A stretch of DNA of 64,000 bases from Oribacterium sp. oral taxon 102 (GTDB taxonomy: Bacteria > Bacillota > Clostridia > Lachnospirales > Lachnospiraceae): contig NZ_JABXYT010000001.1 of NCBI RefSeq assembly GCF_013394775.1, forward strand, positions 634,501 to 698,500, given 5' to 3'. The position numbers were made by a program, and so were the translations under genes. The notes beneath the pieces were generated by a model that ran no database searches, was not told the DNA's origin, and saw only the letters and a list, made by a program, of their open reading frames with translations. Positions 1 to 7,934 of this stretch are shown here, in pieces (the first letter of the stretch is position 1; every line of letters begins with the position of its first letter).

Positions 1-409
1 AGGTCTGGGGAATATCCAGCCGGAGAGTATCACTGCTCTGCAGCGAGGGCCGTGTCCCTGGAGCAGAGAAAAAGGAAAAACCTGACTGATTCCGAAAGAA
101 GCGAAGAAACCGGAAGATCCGAGACGAATAATCAAGAAGGAGAGTGACAAGAACGCAAGGGGTATGTGAGAAGCGCACCCCTCTTTCAACCGGATATGGA
201 AGAAAAAGAACCGTGCAGAGCTGGATATTCTCGGAAAGAAAGATACAGGATAAGGATAACCTTAACAGTGCCTGTAAGAGGGCGAAGGCAAACAGTGGAG
301 CACCCGGAGTAGATGGAAGAACCATTGAAGACGCGCTTCCGTAGCTAAAGAAACATCAGAGTGAATGCATAGAGAAGATAAGAAGCGACCTTACACTCCC
401 TCTCCCGTA
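1..409 (+). pseudogene. Group II intron remnant with broken reverse transcriptase start
   Basis: The GTG at 144 opens a 66-codon frame whose end, with residues SGAPGVDGRTIEDALP, resembles the N-terminal motif of group II intron reverse transcriptases (usually NKGAAGVDGMT). A TAG at 342-344 stops it. The same frame then continues as LKKHQSECIEKIRSDL, which also fits this family, up to a second stop near 409. The rest of the roughly 400-600 residue enzyme is missing. The sequence before 144 looks like intron RNA domain sequence with short self-complementary segments, but I cannot fold it. This is a dead, 3'-truncated intron immediately upstream of the LacI-type regulator. Confidence 0.6.
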
Positions 410-482
410 AGACTTTTGGCTTCGATTGTGATACTCTGGTAGTATATTTACTTATCAACAAATATTGAATGGAGAATCTGTC

Positions 483-1496
483 GTGGCAGGGATAAAAGAT
501 GTTGCTAAATATGCAGGAGTAGGAGTGGGAACGGTTTCCAGAATGATCAATGGGAGTGGCTATGTGTCAGAGGAATCGAGAGAAAAAATACAGGTGGCGA
601 TGAAAGCTCTTGACTATACACCGAATGAGCTGGCAAGAAACCTGTACAGAAAAAAGTCCGGCATTATCGCTGTGCTTGTGCCCAATGTGTCGAATCCTTT
701 CTTTGCTGAATTTATTGATTGCATCGAGAAAGAATTATATATGGACGGTTTCAAGGTGATGCTTTGCAATACCGCCAAGAATTCCGGCGCGGAGGCGGAA
801 TATCTTGATATGTTGAAAAGACACATTGTAGATGGCGTTATCTCATGTGTTTCGTCTCTTGGAGAGCAATATTATTCATCAATCAAAAAGCCGGTAGTGG
901 CTGTAGACAGATACCTTGGAGATAATATTCCTGTGGTTACCGTAGACCACCGAGAAGGCGGAAGGATGGCGGCGGAGCTTCTGATCGAGAATGGATGCAG
1001 GAATGTTCTTCACTTCAGAGGCGCGGGAGATATTGATACACCTTATTATGACCGTCACTCTGAATTCCAGAGAATAATGGATGAGAACAATATAAGAACC
1101 TATTGCTATGATCTTGCCTGGGACAGGATGGATTCCGCATATTACATCAAAGCCGTAGACAATGCGATGCAATCAGGGTTTGTTTTTGATGGAGTTTTTG
1201 CTGTCGATCGAATTGCGATAGAGTGCATGAACAGATGTCTGAAGCAGAACAGGAGAATTCCCGAAGATGTAAAAATCGTCGCATACGACGGAACATATAT
1301 TACCGATATTGTCGAGCCCAAAGTTACGGCGGTGGTTCAGCCAATAGAACTCCTTGCGAAGGAAGCGGCGAAGACGATTACCGCTCTTATTGCAGGGAAA
1401 AAACCGGAAAAGATGAAAATAGTCCTGAAAGCAAGCTTGAAAAAGCGCGGAACGATTGTGTCAAGTATTTTGTGTAAACTGGGTCAGACTTCCTGA
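483..1496 (+). CDS. LacI-family transcriptional regulator
   Basis: DNA-binding sugar-responsive repressor. The N-terminal helix-turn-helix (IKDVAKYAGVGVGTVSRMINGSGYVSEESREKI) is typical of LacI/GalR, followed by a periplasmic-binding-protein-like sensor domain with the family signature SGIIAVLVPNVSNPFFAE. I place the start at GTG 483, because GGAG at 471-474 is correctly spaced and the protein then begins VAGIKDVAKYAG. A TTG at 465 would add six residues. The last eight or so codons and the stop lie inside the left end of the IS256-type element (1471 onward), but the core fold ends before that, so the protein is probably functional. Its likely target is the palindrome at 4675-4688 in front of the sugar operon, from which two insertion sequences now separate it. 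Confidence 0.88.
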   Translation: MAGIKDVAKYAGVGVGTVSRMINGSGYVSEESREKIQVAMKALDYTPNELARNLYRKKSGIIAVLVPNVSNPFFAEFIDCIEKELYMDGFKVMLCNTAKNSGAEAEYLDMLKRHIVDGVISCVSSLGEQYYSSIKKPVVAVDRYLGDNIPVVTVDHREGGRMAAELLIENGCRNVLHFRGAGDIDTPYYDRHSEFQRIMDENNIRTYCYDLAWDRMDSAYYIKAVDNAMQSGFVFDGVFAVDRIAIECMNRCLKQNRRIPEDVKIVAYDGTYITDIVEPKVTAVVQPIELLAKEAAKTITALIAGKKPEKMKIVLKASLKKRGTIVSSILCKLGQTS

Positions 1497-2810
1497 TCTG
1501 TGCCAATAGGTTATGCGGCTGATTCCTGAGCTTGCTGCTCAAACATCTCCAGTATCTCGGCGGATACCTTCATGAATCCTCGCTGTATCCTTTCCGCATA
1601 TGTACGGTTCAGATCACTGTAGTGGCAGCAGACGAAGCGCTCCAGTGCATCCTCATTGGGGAATTGCTCCTTGAGCTTGGATTTGTGTTTCAGTCCCTTG
1701 TTGCTTCGTTCAATCAGGTTCGTTGTGTACAGCGTTGACCGGATAGCCTCTGGGAACCGATAAAACGAGTACAGGCTCGCCTTTGCCCGCTCAAAGATGC
1801 CGGTCAGCCTGGGATACCGCTCGGTATGCTTGTTCAAAAATTCCTGGAGTGCTTTTTCCGCCTCTCCGGCAGAGCCTGATTGATACACCTTCTTCAGGTC
1901 GCCCAAGACGGTCTTGCGGTCCTTGCTGCGGATGTATCTGGCAACGGTGCGGCTTAAGTGAACCCAGCACTGCTGATGCTCCGCCTCCGGGAACTGGCGC
2001 TTTACAGCATCGCGCATACCTTCCAGACCATCGGAGGCAAACAGCAAGACCTGCTTGACGCCTCTGGCCTTGATGGAGGTCAGCATCTCCTCGTAGTTCG
2101 CCGCAGATTCCGTCGGGAACAGGGCGTAATCAAGGATTTCTCTCGTTCCATCAGGTGTGATGCCCAGCAGCACATGAAGAGGCTCCTTGGCGACGCTGTC
2201 GCGGCGTATGTTCAGATAGGTGGCATCCATAAAAATGACGACATATTTATCTGACAGGGGACGCGAGTGGAACTCCTTTACCTGTTCGGCGACTGCCTTT
2301 GAGATGTTTGACATTGTTGCCGGGCTGTAGTGATGCCCGTAGAGCTTCTCGATGAGATCGGAAATCTCTCTTGTAGTGATGCCCTTCCTGTAGAGGGTGA
2401 TAATCGTTGTTTTCAGATCAGCCGTCCTTCTAGCGTAATCAGGGATCAGCTGTTTGTCAAAACGCCCCTGGCGATCTCTTGGAATGAGAAGGTGAAGCTT
2501 TCCATACCGGGTATCGAGCTCCCGCTGATAGTAACCGTTCCGGCTATTCCCGGATCCGTACCCCTGAACGCTGTGCTTTTCATAGCCCAGGAAGCCCGTC
2601 AATTCGGATTTGAGGAGATTGTTCATGGCCTCCTCAAGATGAGCCCGGAAGAACTCATCCAGAGATTCATGATTCAATAGCGCTGTAGCCAGTTCTGTGT
2701 TAAGCTGTGACATAGAGGAACCCCTTTCTCTGTGCGTGTTTTGTGTGGTGCTTAACACTTTACAGGAAATCGGTTTCTTTTTCTATATCTGAGGAACTAC
2801 CGTTTACACA
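1471..2810. mobile_element. IS256-family insertion sequence
   Basis: The element spans one full-length transposase gene. Its outer ends are inverted: TGTGTAAAC at 1471-1479 and GTTTACACA at 2802-2810, and further partial matches (TTCCT) continue inward. The flanking octamers AAGTATTT (1463-1470) and AGATATTT (2811-2818) match at 6 of 8 positions. They may be a decayed 8-bp target duplication, the size usual for IS256, but the right flank borders another insertion sequence. The left end supplies the last codons of the LacI-type gene. Confidence 0.75.
1511..2713 (-). CDS. IS256-family (mutator-type) transposase
   Basis: DDE transposase of about 400 residues, the family's normal length. The expected catalytic acids are visible: Asp in VIFMDATYLNIRR, Asp in LLFASDGLEGM and Glu in TTNLIERSNKGLKH. 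The HQQCWVHLSRTV segment is also characteristic of this family. I choose the ATG at 2713 (MSQLNTELATALLNHESLDEFF), preceded by an AAAGGGG ribosome site. An upstream in-frame ATG would add 15 uncharacteristic residues. The frame is intact with no stops, so the element could be active. It is transcribed against the LacI-type gene. Confidence 0.9.
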   Translation of the reverse strand: MSQLNTELATALLNHESLDEFFRAHLEEAMNNLLKSELTGFLGYEKHSVQGYGSGNSRNGYYQRELDTRYGKLHLLIPRDRQGRFDKQLIPDYARRTADLKTTIITLYRKGITTREISDLIEKLYGHHYSPATMSNISKAVAEQVKEFHSRPLSDKYVVIFMDATYLNIRRDSVAKEPLHVLLGITPDGTREILDYALFPTESAANYEEMLTSIKARGVKQVLLFASDGLEGMRDAVKRQFPEAEHQQCWVHLSRTVARYIRSKDRKTVLGDLKKVYQSGSAGEAEKALQEFLNKHTERYPRLTGIFERAKASLYSFYRFPEAIRSTLYTTNLIERSNKGLKHKSKLKEQFPNEDALERFVCCHYSDLNRTYAERIQRGFMKVSAEILEMFEQQAQESAA

Positions 2811-2815
2811 AGATA

Positions 2816-4520
2816 TTTTACACCACTGTAACTTTAAATTTTACGTAATAGATTGACCCCGAGGATATCCAGCACATTCTGTGTCTTCTTCTGGATTGCT
2901 GATATACGGATCCCCTCTTTGTCTCCGGTATCTACTCTGTAGATGTTCTTAGTCAGCTTCAGGACATCTTCGGCAGAATACTTTTCATCAAGTTTCGTGT
3001 TCCTGAGGGCATTCAGCAACCCGTAATAATATAGCAGGCTGACATGATTCAGGAATGCCCATCCGCGGAAATATTCATCCGTATGGGCATGTGATGCAGT
3101 TGTTGATACGCTGTTTTTAAGGTAGTCGAAGCACTGCTCGATATCCCAGCGCTCCTTGTAATCCAGGTAGATCTCTTTGGCCTCCAGATCAAGATTGCTG
3201 CAGAAAGAGAAGTATCCCATTCGGATCTCTTTTATGACATCCTTGGGCTCATGCTCCTCTTCTCCATAATGTTTCTCGACCTGTTCAACGTAGTGACCGA
3301 CCAGTTCGGCCCGACGGGAATCATCCCGGAATGTATAGATGAAGTTTCCCTTGTTCCTGCTGGAACGCTTGCGGTACCATACGGCTCTTTTGTTATATGT
3401 GAATACACCATCCCATTTGTTGTCATCGGTATTCTTATAGAATTCTGTCTCAACATTGACGGTCTCTTCACGAAGAGGAAGGATATATCTCATTCCTGCA
3501 TTCAGGAGTGCTGATACATTCTGCTTGGAATAGAATCCCTTATCGGCAATGATAATGCAGTCCCTGCATCCTGCGGCATTGACGGTATCCATAAAGTCCG
3601 CCTTATCAACAATCGACCCCTGCACAACACGATAGAAAACAGGCTTGTGTGAATCCTTTTCGAAGACATAAAGAAGTCTCGCCTGCGGGTCAAGGCTGTG
3701 ATCAGGATTATATCCCTTCGCAGCCAGGGAATCTGCTGATTTTGTAAAAATGGAGGTTCCATCGAAGAGAAGTGTCATCCCCGGCATGACCTGTGACTTC
3801 ATAAAAGCGTCGATCGTATCCTGCTCAGAACCGAGCTTTGAAATGAACCTTCTGACAGATCCTTCAGATACAGCAATGTCCCCACAGATGTCACTCATGT
3901 AGGAGTCAAGGAACAGGGGCTGGATCATCCTCACAGAAGAAATCCCGTCTACCAGACGAAGAAGGGCAATGGTACGAATCTCACGGAAGGAACCAAGGAA
4001 ATATTTCCTGATTTTCTGATCCATCTCAGGCGTAAGCTGCTGGAGCAGTTCATAGGCACCATAGTTCTTAACGGATGGAGCAACATCAGGAGTGATGCGC
4101 ATTTCTTGCATCAGGCGCAGGCCATTTGCATTGGGGATGAAGCCGTCTGCTTCCGTAATTTTTCCGATGCTCTTGCCGGTAACTTTCTGTGGTCTGCCCT
4201 TTGCCGCATCCCATCGAGAAGATACCTGGTAAGCGTAATAATGACCGCCAATGTAACGAATCTCAATCGCTCCGAACTGGGTAGGACGTTTGCTTTTGAT
4301 TGATTCAGGAATGCTCATAGGGAGTCCTTTGTATTAACGTAATTTACGTAATAATTATACTTCCTATGTGCCTCTAAATCAATAGCTGGAGCAGCAAAAT
4401 ATAGTCAAAACAGCGTATTTTCAAGGTGCGTGGTACAATCCATAGGCTAGTGAGAACAATAAAACGGCTAATTTAGCCAAGTTTCTATTAACGTAAAATT
4501 TGTGGTTTTAGTGTTACACT
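2816..4520. mobile_element. IS4-superfamily insertion sequence (IS1634-like)
   Basis: One intact transposase gene is flanked by imperfect inverted ends. The left end carries AAATTTTACG-TAATAG around 2829-2845 and the right end its complement CTATTAACGTAAAATTT around 4486-4502. Further outward, TTACACCACTG at the left faces AGTGTTACAC at the right. The exact termini and target duplication cannot be fixed by eye, so the boundaries are good to about ten bases. It abuts the IS256-type element directly. Confidence 0.6.
2834..4318 (-). CDS. IS4-superfamily transposase (IS1634-like)
   Basis: Intact 494-residue DDE transposase. Asp residues lie in MTLLFDGTSIFTKS and in CIIIADKGFYSKQN. The C-terminal segment YKERWDIEQCFDYLK fits the Y-x2-R-x3-E-x6-K signature of the IS4 superfamily exactly. 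The N-terminal part (IEIRYIGGHYYAYQVSSRWD) and overall length suggest the IS1634 branch, but that assignment is from memory of family members, not a search. The gene faces away from the downstream sugar operon. Confidence 0.85.
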   Translation of the reverse strand: MSIPESIKSKRPTQFGAIEIRYIGGHYYAYQVSSRWDAAKGRPQKVTGKSIGKITEADGFIPNANGLRLMQEMRITPDVAPSVKNYGAYELLQQLTPEMDQKIRKYFLGSFREIRTIALLRLVDGISSVRMIQPLFLDSYMSDICGDIAVSEGSVRRFISKLGSEQDTIDAFMKSQVMPGMTLLFDGTSIFTKSADSLAAKGYNPDHSLDPQARLLYVFEKDSHKPVFYRVVQGSIVDKADFMDTVNAAGCRDCIIIADKGFYSKQNVSALLNAGMRYILPLREETVNVETEFYKNTDDNKWDGVFTYNKRAVWYRKRSSRNKGNFIYTFRDDSRRAELVGHYVEQVEKHYGEEEHEPKDVIKEIRMGYFSFCSNLDLEAKEIYLDYKERWDIEQCFDYLKNSVSTTASHAHTDEYFRGWAFLNHVSLLYYYGLLNALRNTKLDEKYSAEDVLKLTKNIYRVDTGDKEGIRISAIQKKTQNVLDILGVNLLRKI

Positions 4521-4622
4521 ATCAATCATTCATCATACACGATGGATTAAGTAATTACGCACAAAATTGAGACACAGTTCTCGTCAATAATGCTAAAATT
4601 ACATTCATATTATCGGGAAACA

Positions 4623-4656
4623 TTGACATTTTACCCAAGCAGATATAAGGTATAAA
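4623..4656 (+). promoter_or_regulatory. Probable promoter of the GH116/GH32 sugar operon
   Basis: TTGACA at 4623-4628 is a perfect -35 box. Candidate -10 boxes are TATAAG (4644-4649, 15-bp spacing) and TATAAA (4651-4656, wider spacing). The spacing is not ideal, so which hexamer is used is uncertain. The stretch 4521-4717 holds no gene, only this promoter and the operator just downstream. Confidence 0.45.
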
Positions 4657-4674
4657 TATATTTTTAGGAAGATA

Positions 4675-4688
4675 TGGAACGCGTTCCA
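4675..4688. promoter_or_regulatory. Perfect 14-bp palindrome, probable LacI-family operator
   Basis: TGGAACGCGTTCCA is its own reverse complement and has the central CG pair typical of LacI/GalR-family operators. It lies between the likely -10 box and the first gene of the operon, where a bound repressor would block transcription. The obvious candidate regulator is the LacI-type protein at 483-1496. That link is inference. Confidence 0.7.
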
Positions 4689-4717
4689 CAAATACACAAA
4701 GATAATGGAGGGAAACT

Positions 4718-6025
4718 ATGAAAAACAGAGTGAAGAAGTTGTTTGCACTGGTACTTGCAGGGACAATGGCGTTTTCCATAGCTGCATGCGGGTCTGGCGG
4801 AAGCCCTGATGTGCCTTCTGCCCAAAAATCTTCATCTGAGAACTCTTCATCAGGGAAGGAGACAACCCTTAGAGTTCTCAACTGGGGAAGTACGGTAGAA
4901 GAATCTATTGCAAATGATGCGATTGCCCGGTTTAACAAAGAACATCCGAACGTGAAGGTAAAACAGACATGTGTGCCAGTCACGGAGTGGTCTGATTTCA
5001 TTCAGAAATGGATTACAATGACGACTTCCGGAGAGGCGCCGGATGTCATCAATCTTGGACTTGAGGCGGCGCAGATGGCGGTATCGAATGACCTGATACA
5101 GCCACTGGATGATTTTGTAAGCGAGGACGATTATCTGACGCAGTTGAAGGGAGAATATGCGGAATCGCTTCTTTCTGGATTTTCGGTAGGTGGCAAACTG
5201 TACGGGCTTCCGAGCGGTACACAGACAATGGTTATGTATTATAACAAGCATATGTTTGACGATGCGGGAATTGCGTATCCGCAGGATGGATGGACATGGG
5301 ATGAGTTTTATGATATCGCAAAGAAGCTCACAAAAGATGATGGTTCCGTATATGGATACGGATTGTCAAGTGCGTATTTCCAGTTGACACCGTGGTGGAC
5401 ATCAAACGGCACATATTTGACTGATGACGAAGGAAATCCGACAGTCAACAGTAAAGATATGGTGGAGTCTGTTGATTTTTTGAGAAAACTAGTAGACGAG
5501 AAGATAACTCCTGACCCAATTAGTTCAGATGTATACACAATGTTCTCTTCCAAACAGCTGGCGATGGTAGGAGCGGGAAGATGGCCGCTTGATGCATGGA
5601 TGGATGCGGGACTGACAAATGAAGATTTTGATTGCGTACAGTGGCCGGTTAACAAAGAGGAAAGCTCCGTATATGGCGGCTCCGCATGGTGCTTAGGAAA
5701 GAATCCGGTGAATCAGGAGCTTGCAGTGGACCTGTTGAAAGAGATGGTGTCAAGCGAGACAATGAAAGCAAATGCGGCAGGTGGACAGCAAATTCCTCCG
5801 ACGGAATCACTCGCTACAGATACTGATATTATGGGAACTGCCCCGGATAACATCAAAGGTTTGTGGAAAGCAATCACAATCTCAAAGCCAGTATGTGCGC
5901 CGACTTATTTCGGTGATCTTCAGACTACGGTTACAAGAGCAATGGAGGATGTATTCTCAGGAGCACAGGATCCGCAGGCTGCATTGGATTCAGCACAGTC
6001 CCAGGTGGAGAGTGCAATCGACTGA
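4718..6025 (+). CDS. Sugar ABC transporter binding lipoprotein
   Basis: Extracellular solute-binding protein of family 1, 435 residues. It has a lipoprotein signal peptide (MKNRVKKLFALVLAGTMAFS) and lipobox IAAC, with the lipid-modified cysteine at residue 24. A serine-rich linker follows, then the mature binding domain, with TLRVLNWGSTVEESIANDAIARFNKEHPNVKV near its start and GEAPDVINLGLE as in maltose/multiple-sugar binding proteins. GGAGGG at 4708-4713 gives a good ribosome site. It captures the sugar for the two permeases that follow. No ATP-binding subunit is encoded nearby, so a shared ATPase such as an MsmX-type protein is presumably used. The sugar itself cannot be read from sequence, but the enzymes downstream point to gluco/fructo-oligosaccharides. 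Confidence 0.9.
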   Translation: MKNRVKKLFALVLAGTMAFSIAACGSGGSPDVPSAQKSSSENSSSGKETTLRVLNWGSTVEESIANDAIARFNKEHPNVKVKQTCVPVTEWSDFIQKWITMTTSGEAPDVINLGLEAAQMAVSNDLIQPLDDFVSEDDYLTQLKGEYAESLLSGFSVGGKLYGLPSGTQTMVMYYNKHMFDDAGIAYPQDGWTWDEFYDIAKKLTKDDGSVYGYGLSSAYFQLTPWWTSNGTYLTDDEGNPTVNSKDMVESVDFLRKLVDEKITPDPISSDVYTMFSSKQLAMVGAGRWPLDAWMDAGLTNEDFDCVQWPVNKEESSVYGGSAWCLGKNPVNQELAVDLLKEMVSSETMKANAAGGQQIPPTESLATDTDIMGTAPDNIKGLWKAITISKPVCAPTYFGDLQTTVTRAMEDVFSGAQDPQAALDSAQSQVESAID

Positions 6026-6132
6026 CCGTATGATTACAGTGAGATAAAAGATTTTAAAACAATCAATGCAGGATCGCATACAGGGATGGTAGGATTCCTT
6101 GTGTGCGGTCTGATACAGGAAGGAAGCTAGTG

Positions 6133-7029
6133 ATGTCGGGTAAGAAAAGAAAGAACGGAAAAGAAGCAAGAGCTGCATATTTGTTTACGCTTCCGTCTTT
6201 TATCGGCTTTTTAGCATTCGTTATGATTCCGGTAATATGGGTGCTGATCATTTCTTTTCAGAAGTATAACCTGTTTACAGGGAAGTCCAGCTTTATCGGA
6301 CTCCAAAATTACAAAGAAATCTTAAGAGATGTTCGGTCGTTGACTGCGCTTAAAAATACAATATGGTATACAATATTCTGTTCCATTGGGAACACAGGTT
6401 TCGGGCTTGTGTTAGCTGTTTTGGTAGATGATATTCTTCCGAGAAAAGCAAATGTCTTTTTTCGGTCGATATACTTTTTCCCGTCTCTTTGCGCACTGAC
6501 TTTTGTGTCAATTATCTGGCAGGCGTTTTTCCAGACGAATTCAGGACTAATCAACTATTATCTCGGTCTGGTGGGTATCCCCGAAGTATCATGGCTTAAT
6601 AGTCAAGCAATGTCTAAGATTGCCGTACTGATCCTTGATATATGGAAAAATGCAGGTATGTCAATGCTTCTGATCCTTGCAGGCCTTCAAAATGTGGACA
6701 AAGGGCTCCTTGAGGCTGCTGAAATTGACGGAGCTGGACCGTTCCAGAGATTTTGGAAGATTATTGTGCCACTAGCGTCTCCACAGATTTTTTTCGTGCT
6801 AATAATGAATGTAACGGGAGCACTCAGAATTTACGAATCAATTTATGTGTTGACCAGTGGAGGCCCAGGAGATTCGTCTCGAAGCCTTGTTATGTTGATT
6901 GCGGAGAAAGGATTTACTTCATTCAATTACGGAGTTGCATCAGCACTATCGATGTTGCTACTCGTATTGATTAGTATAGTAACATTTATCCAGTTTGTAG
7001 GAAGCAGGTGGTGGGTACATTATGAGTAA
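6133..7029 (+). CDS. Sugar ABC transporter permease (MalF/UgpA type)
   Basis: Inner-membrane permease with about six hydrophobic segments, first LFTLPSFIGFLAFVMIPVIW. The conserved cytoplasmic EAA-like loop is EAAEIDGAGPFQRFWKIIVPLASP, which docks the ATPase. I choose ATG 6133 (MSGKKRKNGKEARAAYLF) because GGAAGG at 6118-6123 lies nine bases upstream. An upstream GTG would add ten residues. The gene overlaps the next by eight bases, implying translational coupling. Confidence 0.9.
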   Translation: MSGKKRKNGKEARAAYLFTLPSFIGFLAFVMIPVIWVLIISFQKYNLFTGKSSFIGLQNYKEILRDVRSLTALKNTIWYTIFCSIGNTGFGLVLAVLVDDILPRKANVFFRSIYFFPSLCALTFVSIIWQAFFQTNSGLINYYLGLVGIPEVSWLNSQAMSKIAVLILDIWKNAGMSMLLILAGLQNVDKGLLEAAEIDGAGPFQRFWKIIVPLASPQIFFVLIMNVTGALRIYESIYVLTSGGPGDSSRSLVMLIAEKGFTSFNYGVASALSMLLLVLISIVTFIQFVGSRWWVHYE

Positions 7030-7906
7030 AAAAATACATATATTTGGACATTCATTTAAGATAAGTCATATTGTGCTAGCTATTATAATGGCTGTGATTG
7101 CCTTCTTCATGATTGCTCCCTTCCTATGGGTATTTTCAGCCTCTCTCCGTCCGTACAATGAGGCAATTGCACTGCCGCCGAAGTGGCTGCCTCCTGCTCC
7201 TTCCGAGTGGAATTTGAAGTATTTCAAGAAACTCTTCTCTGATTCCATTCCGTTTTTCACATTCATGAAAAACAGTTTGTTTATGAGTACCATTATTACA
7301 ATCGGAATGGTAGTACACGGCGCCTTGGCAGGTTACGCATATGCGAAATTTAGCTTTAAAGGGAAAAATTTCATGTTTTTCCTTATGATGATCGCAATGA
7401 TGGTTCCGGTGCAGGTAACGATTGTCGCACTGTACAGAATTATGACTTTTTTCGGGGCTATCAATACATCTTGGGCGGTGACTTTACCGTCTATATTCGG
7501 AGCGACATGTCCGGGACTTGCAGGGGCGTTCGGTATATTTATGATGCGTCAGTTCTTTCTAGGCGTTCCAAAGGAATTAAATGAGGCGGCGGCACTTGAT
7601 GGAGCAGGACCGATAAGGATATTCTTTTCAATTATGTTGCCGATGGCAAAATCGACGCTTGCTTCACTTGCAATTATTGTATTTACATTTTCTTGGAATG
7701 ACTATTTTACGACATTTATTATGATTAATGACACAGATAAGTTATCTCTTCCTGTAGGTATACTCTCGATTAGACAGCCGTATGCGACAGGCGACAATGT
7801 TGAGTTCGCGGCGGTTGTGCTGGCGGTAATTCCAGTTTTAGTTGTATTTATTATTGGGCAGAAATGGATTGTAAAGAGTATGACTCACGTGGGTGTAAAA
7901 GGATAA
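7022..7906 (+). CDS. Sugar ABC transporter permease (MalG/AraQ type)
   Basis: Second membrane subunit of the importer, 294 residues. It has the long first helix IVLAIIMAVIAFFMIAPFLWVF, the periplasmic loop ending PPAPSEWNLKYFKKLF, and the EAA loop EAAALDGAGPIRIFFSIMLPMAKS. The C-terminus HVGVKG is typical of the MalG-type branch. It begins inside the end of the previous permease gene (ATGAGTAA), so the two are made together. Confidence 0.9.
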   Translation: MSKKIHIFGHSFKISHIVLAIIMAVIAFFMIAPFLWVFSASLRPYNEAIALPPKWLPPAPSEWNLKYFKKLFSDSIPFFTFMKNSLFMSTIITIGMVVHGALAGYAYAKFSFKGKNFMFFLMMIAMMVPVQVTIVALYRIMTFFGAINTSWAVTLPSIFGATCPGLAGAFGIFMMRQFFLGVPKELNEAAALDGAGPIRIFFSIMLPMAKSTLASLAIIVFTFSWNDYFTTFIMINDTDKLSLPVGILSIRQPYATGDNVEFAAVVLAVIPVLVVFIIGQKWIVKSMTHVGVKG

Positions 7907-7934
7907 ATAAAAAAGATAGCAGGAGGATTATATA

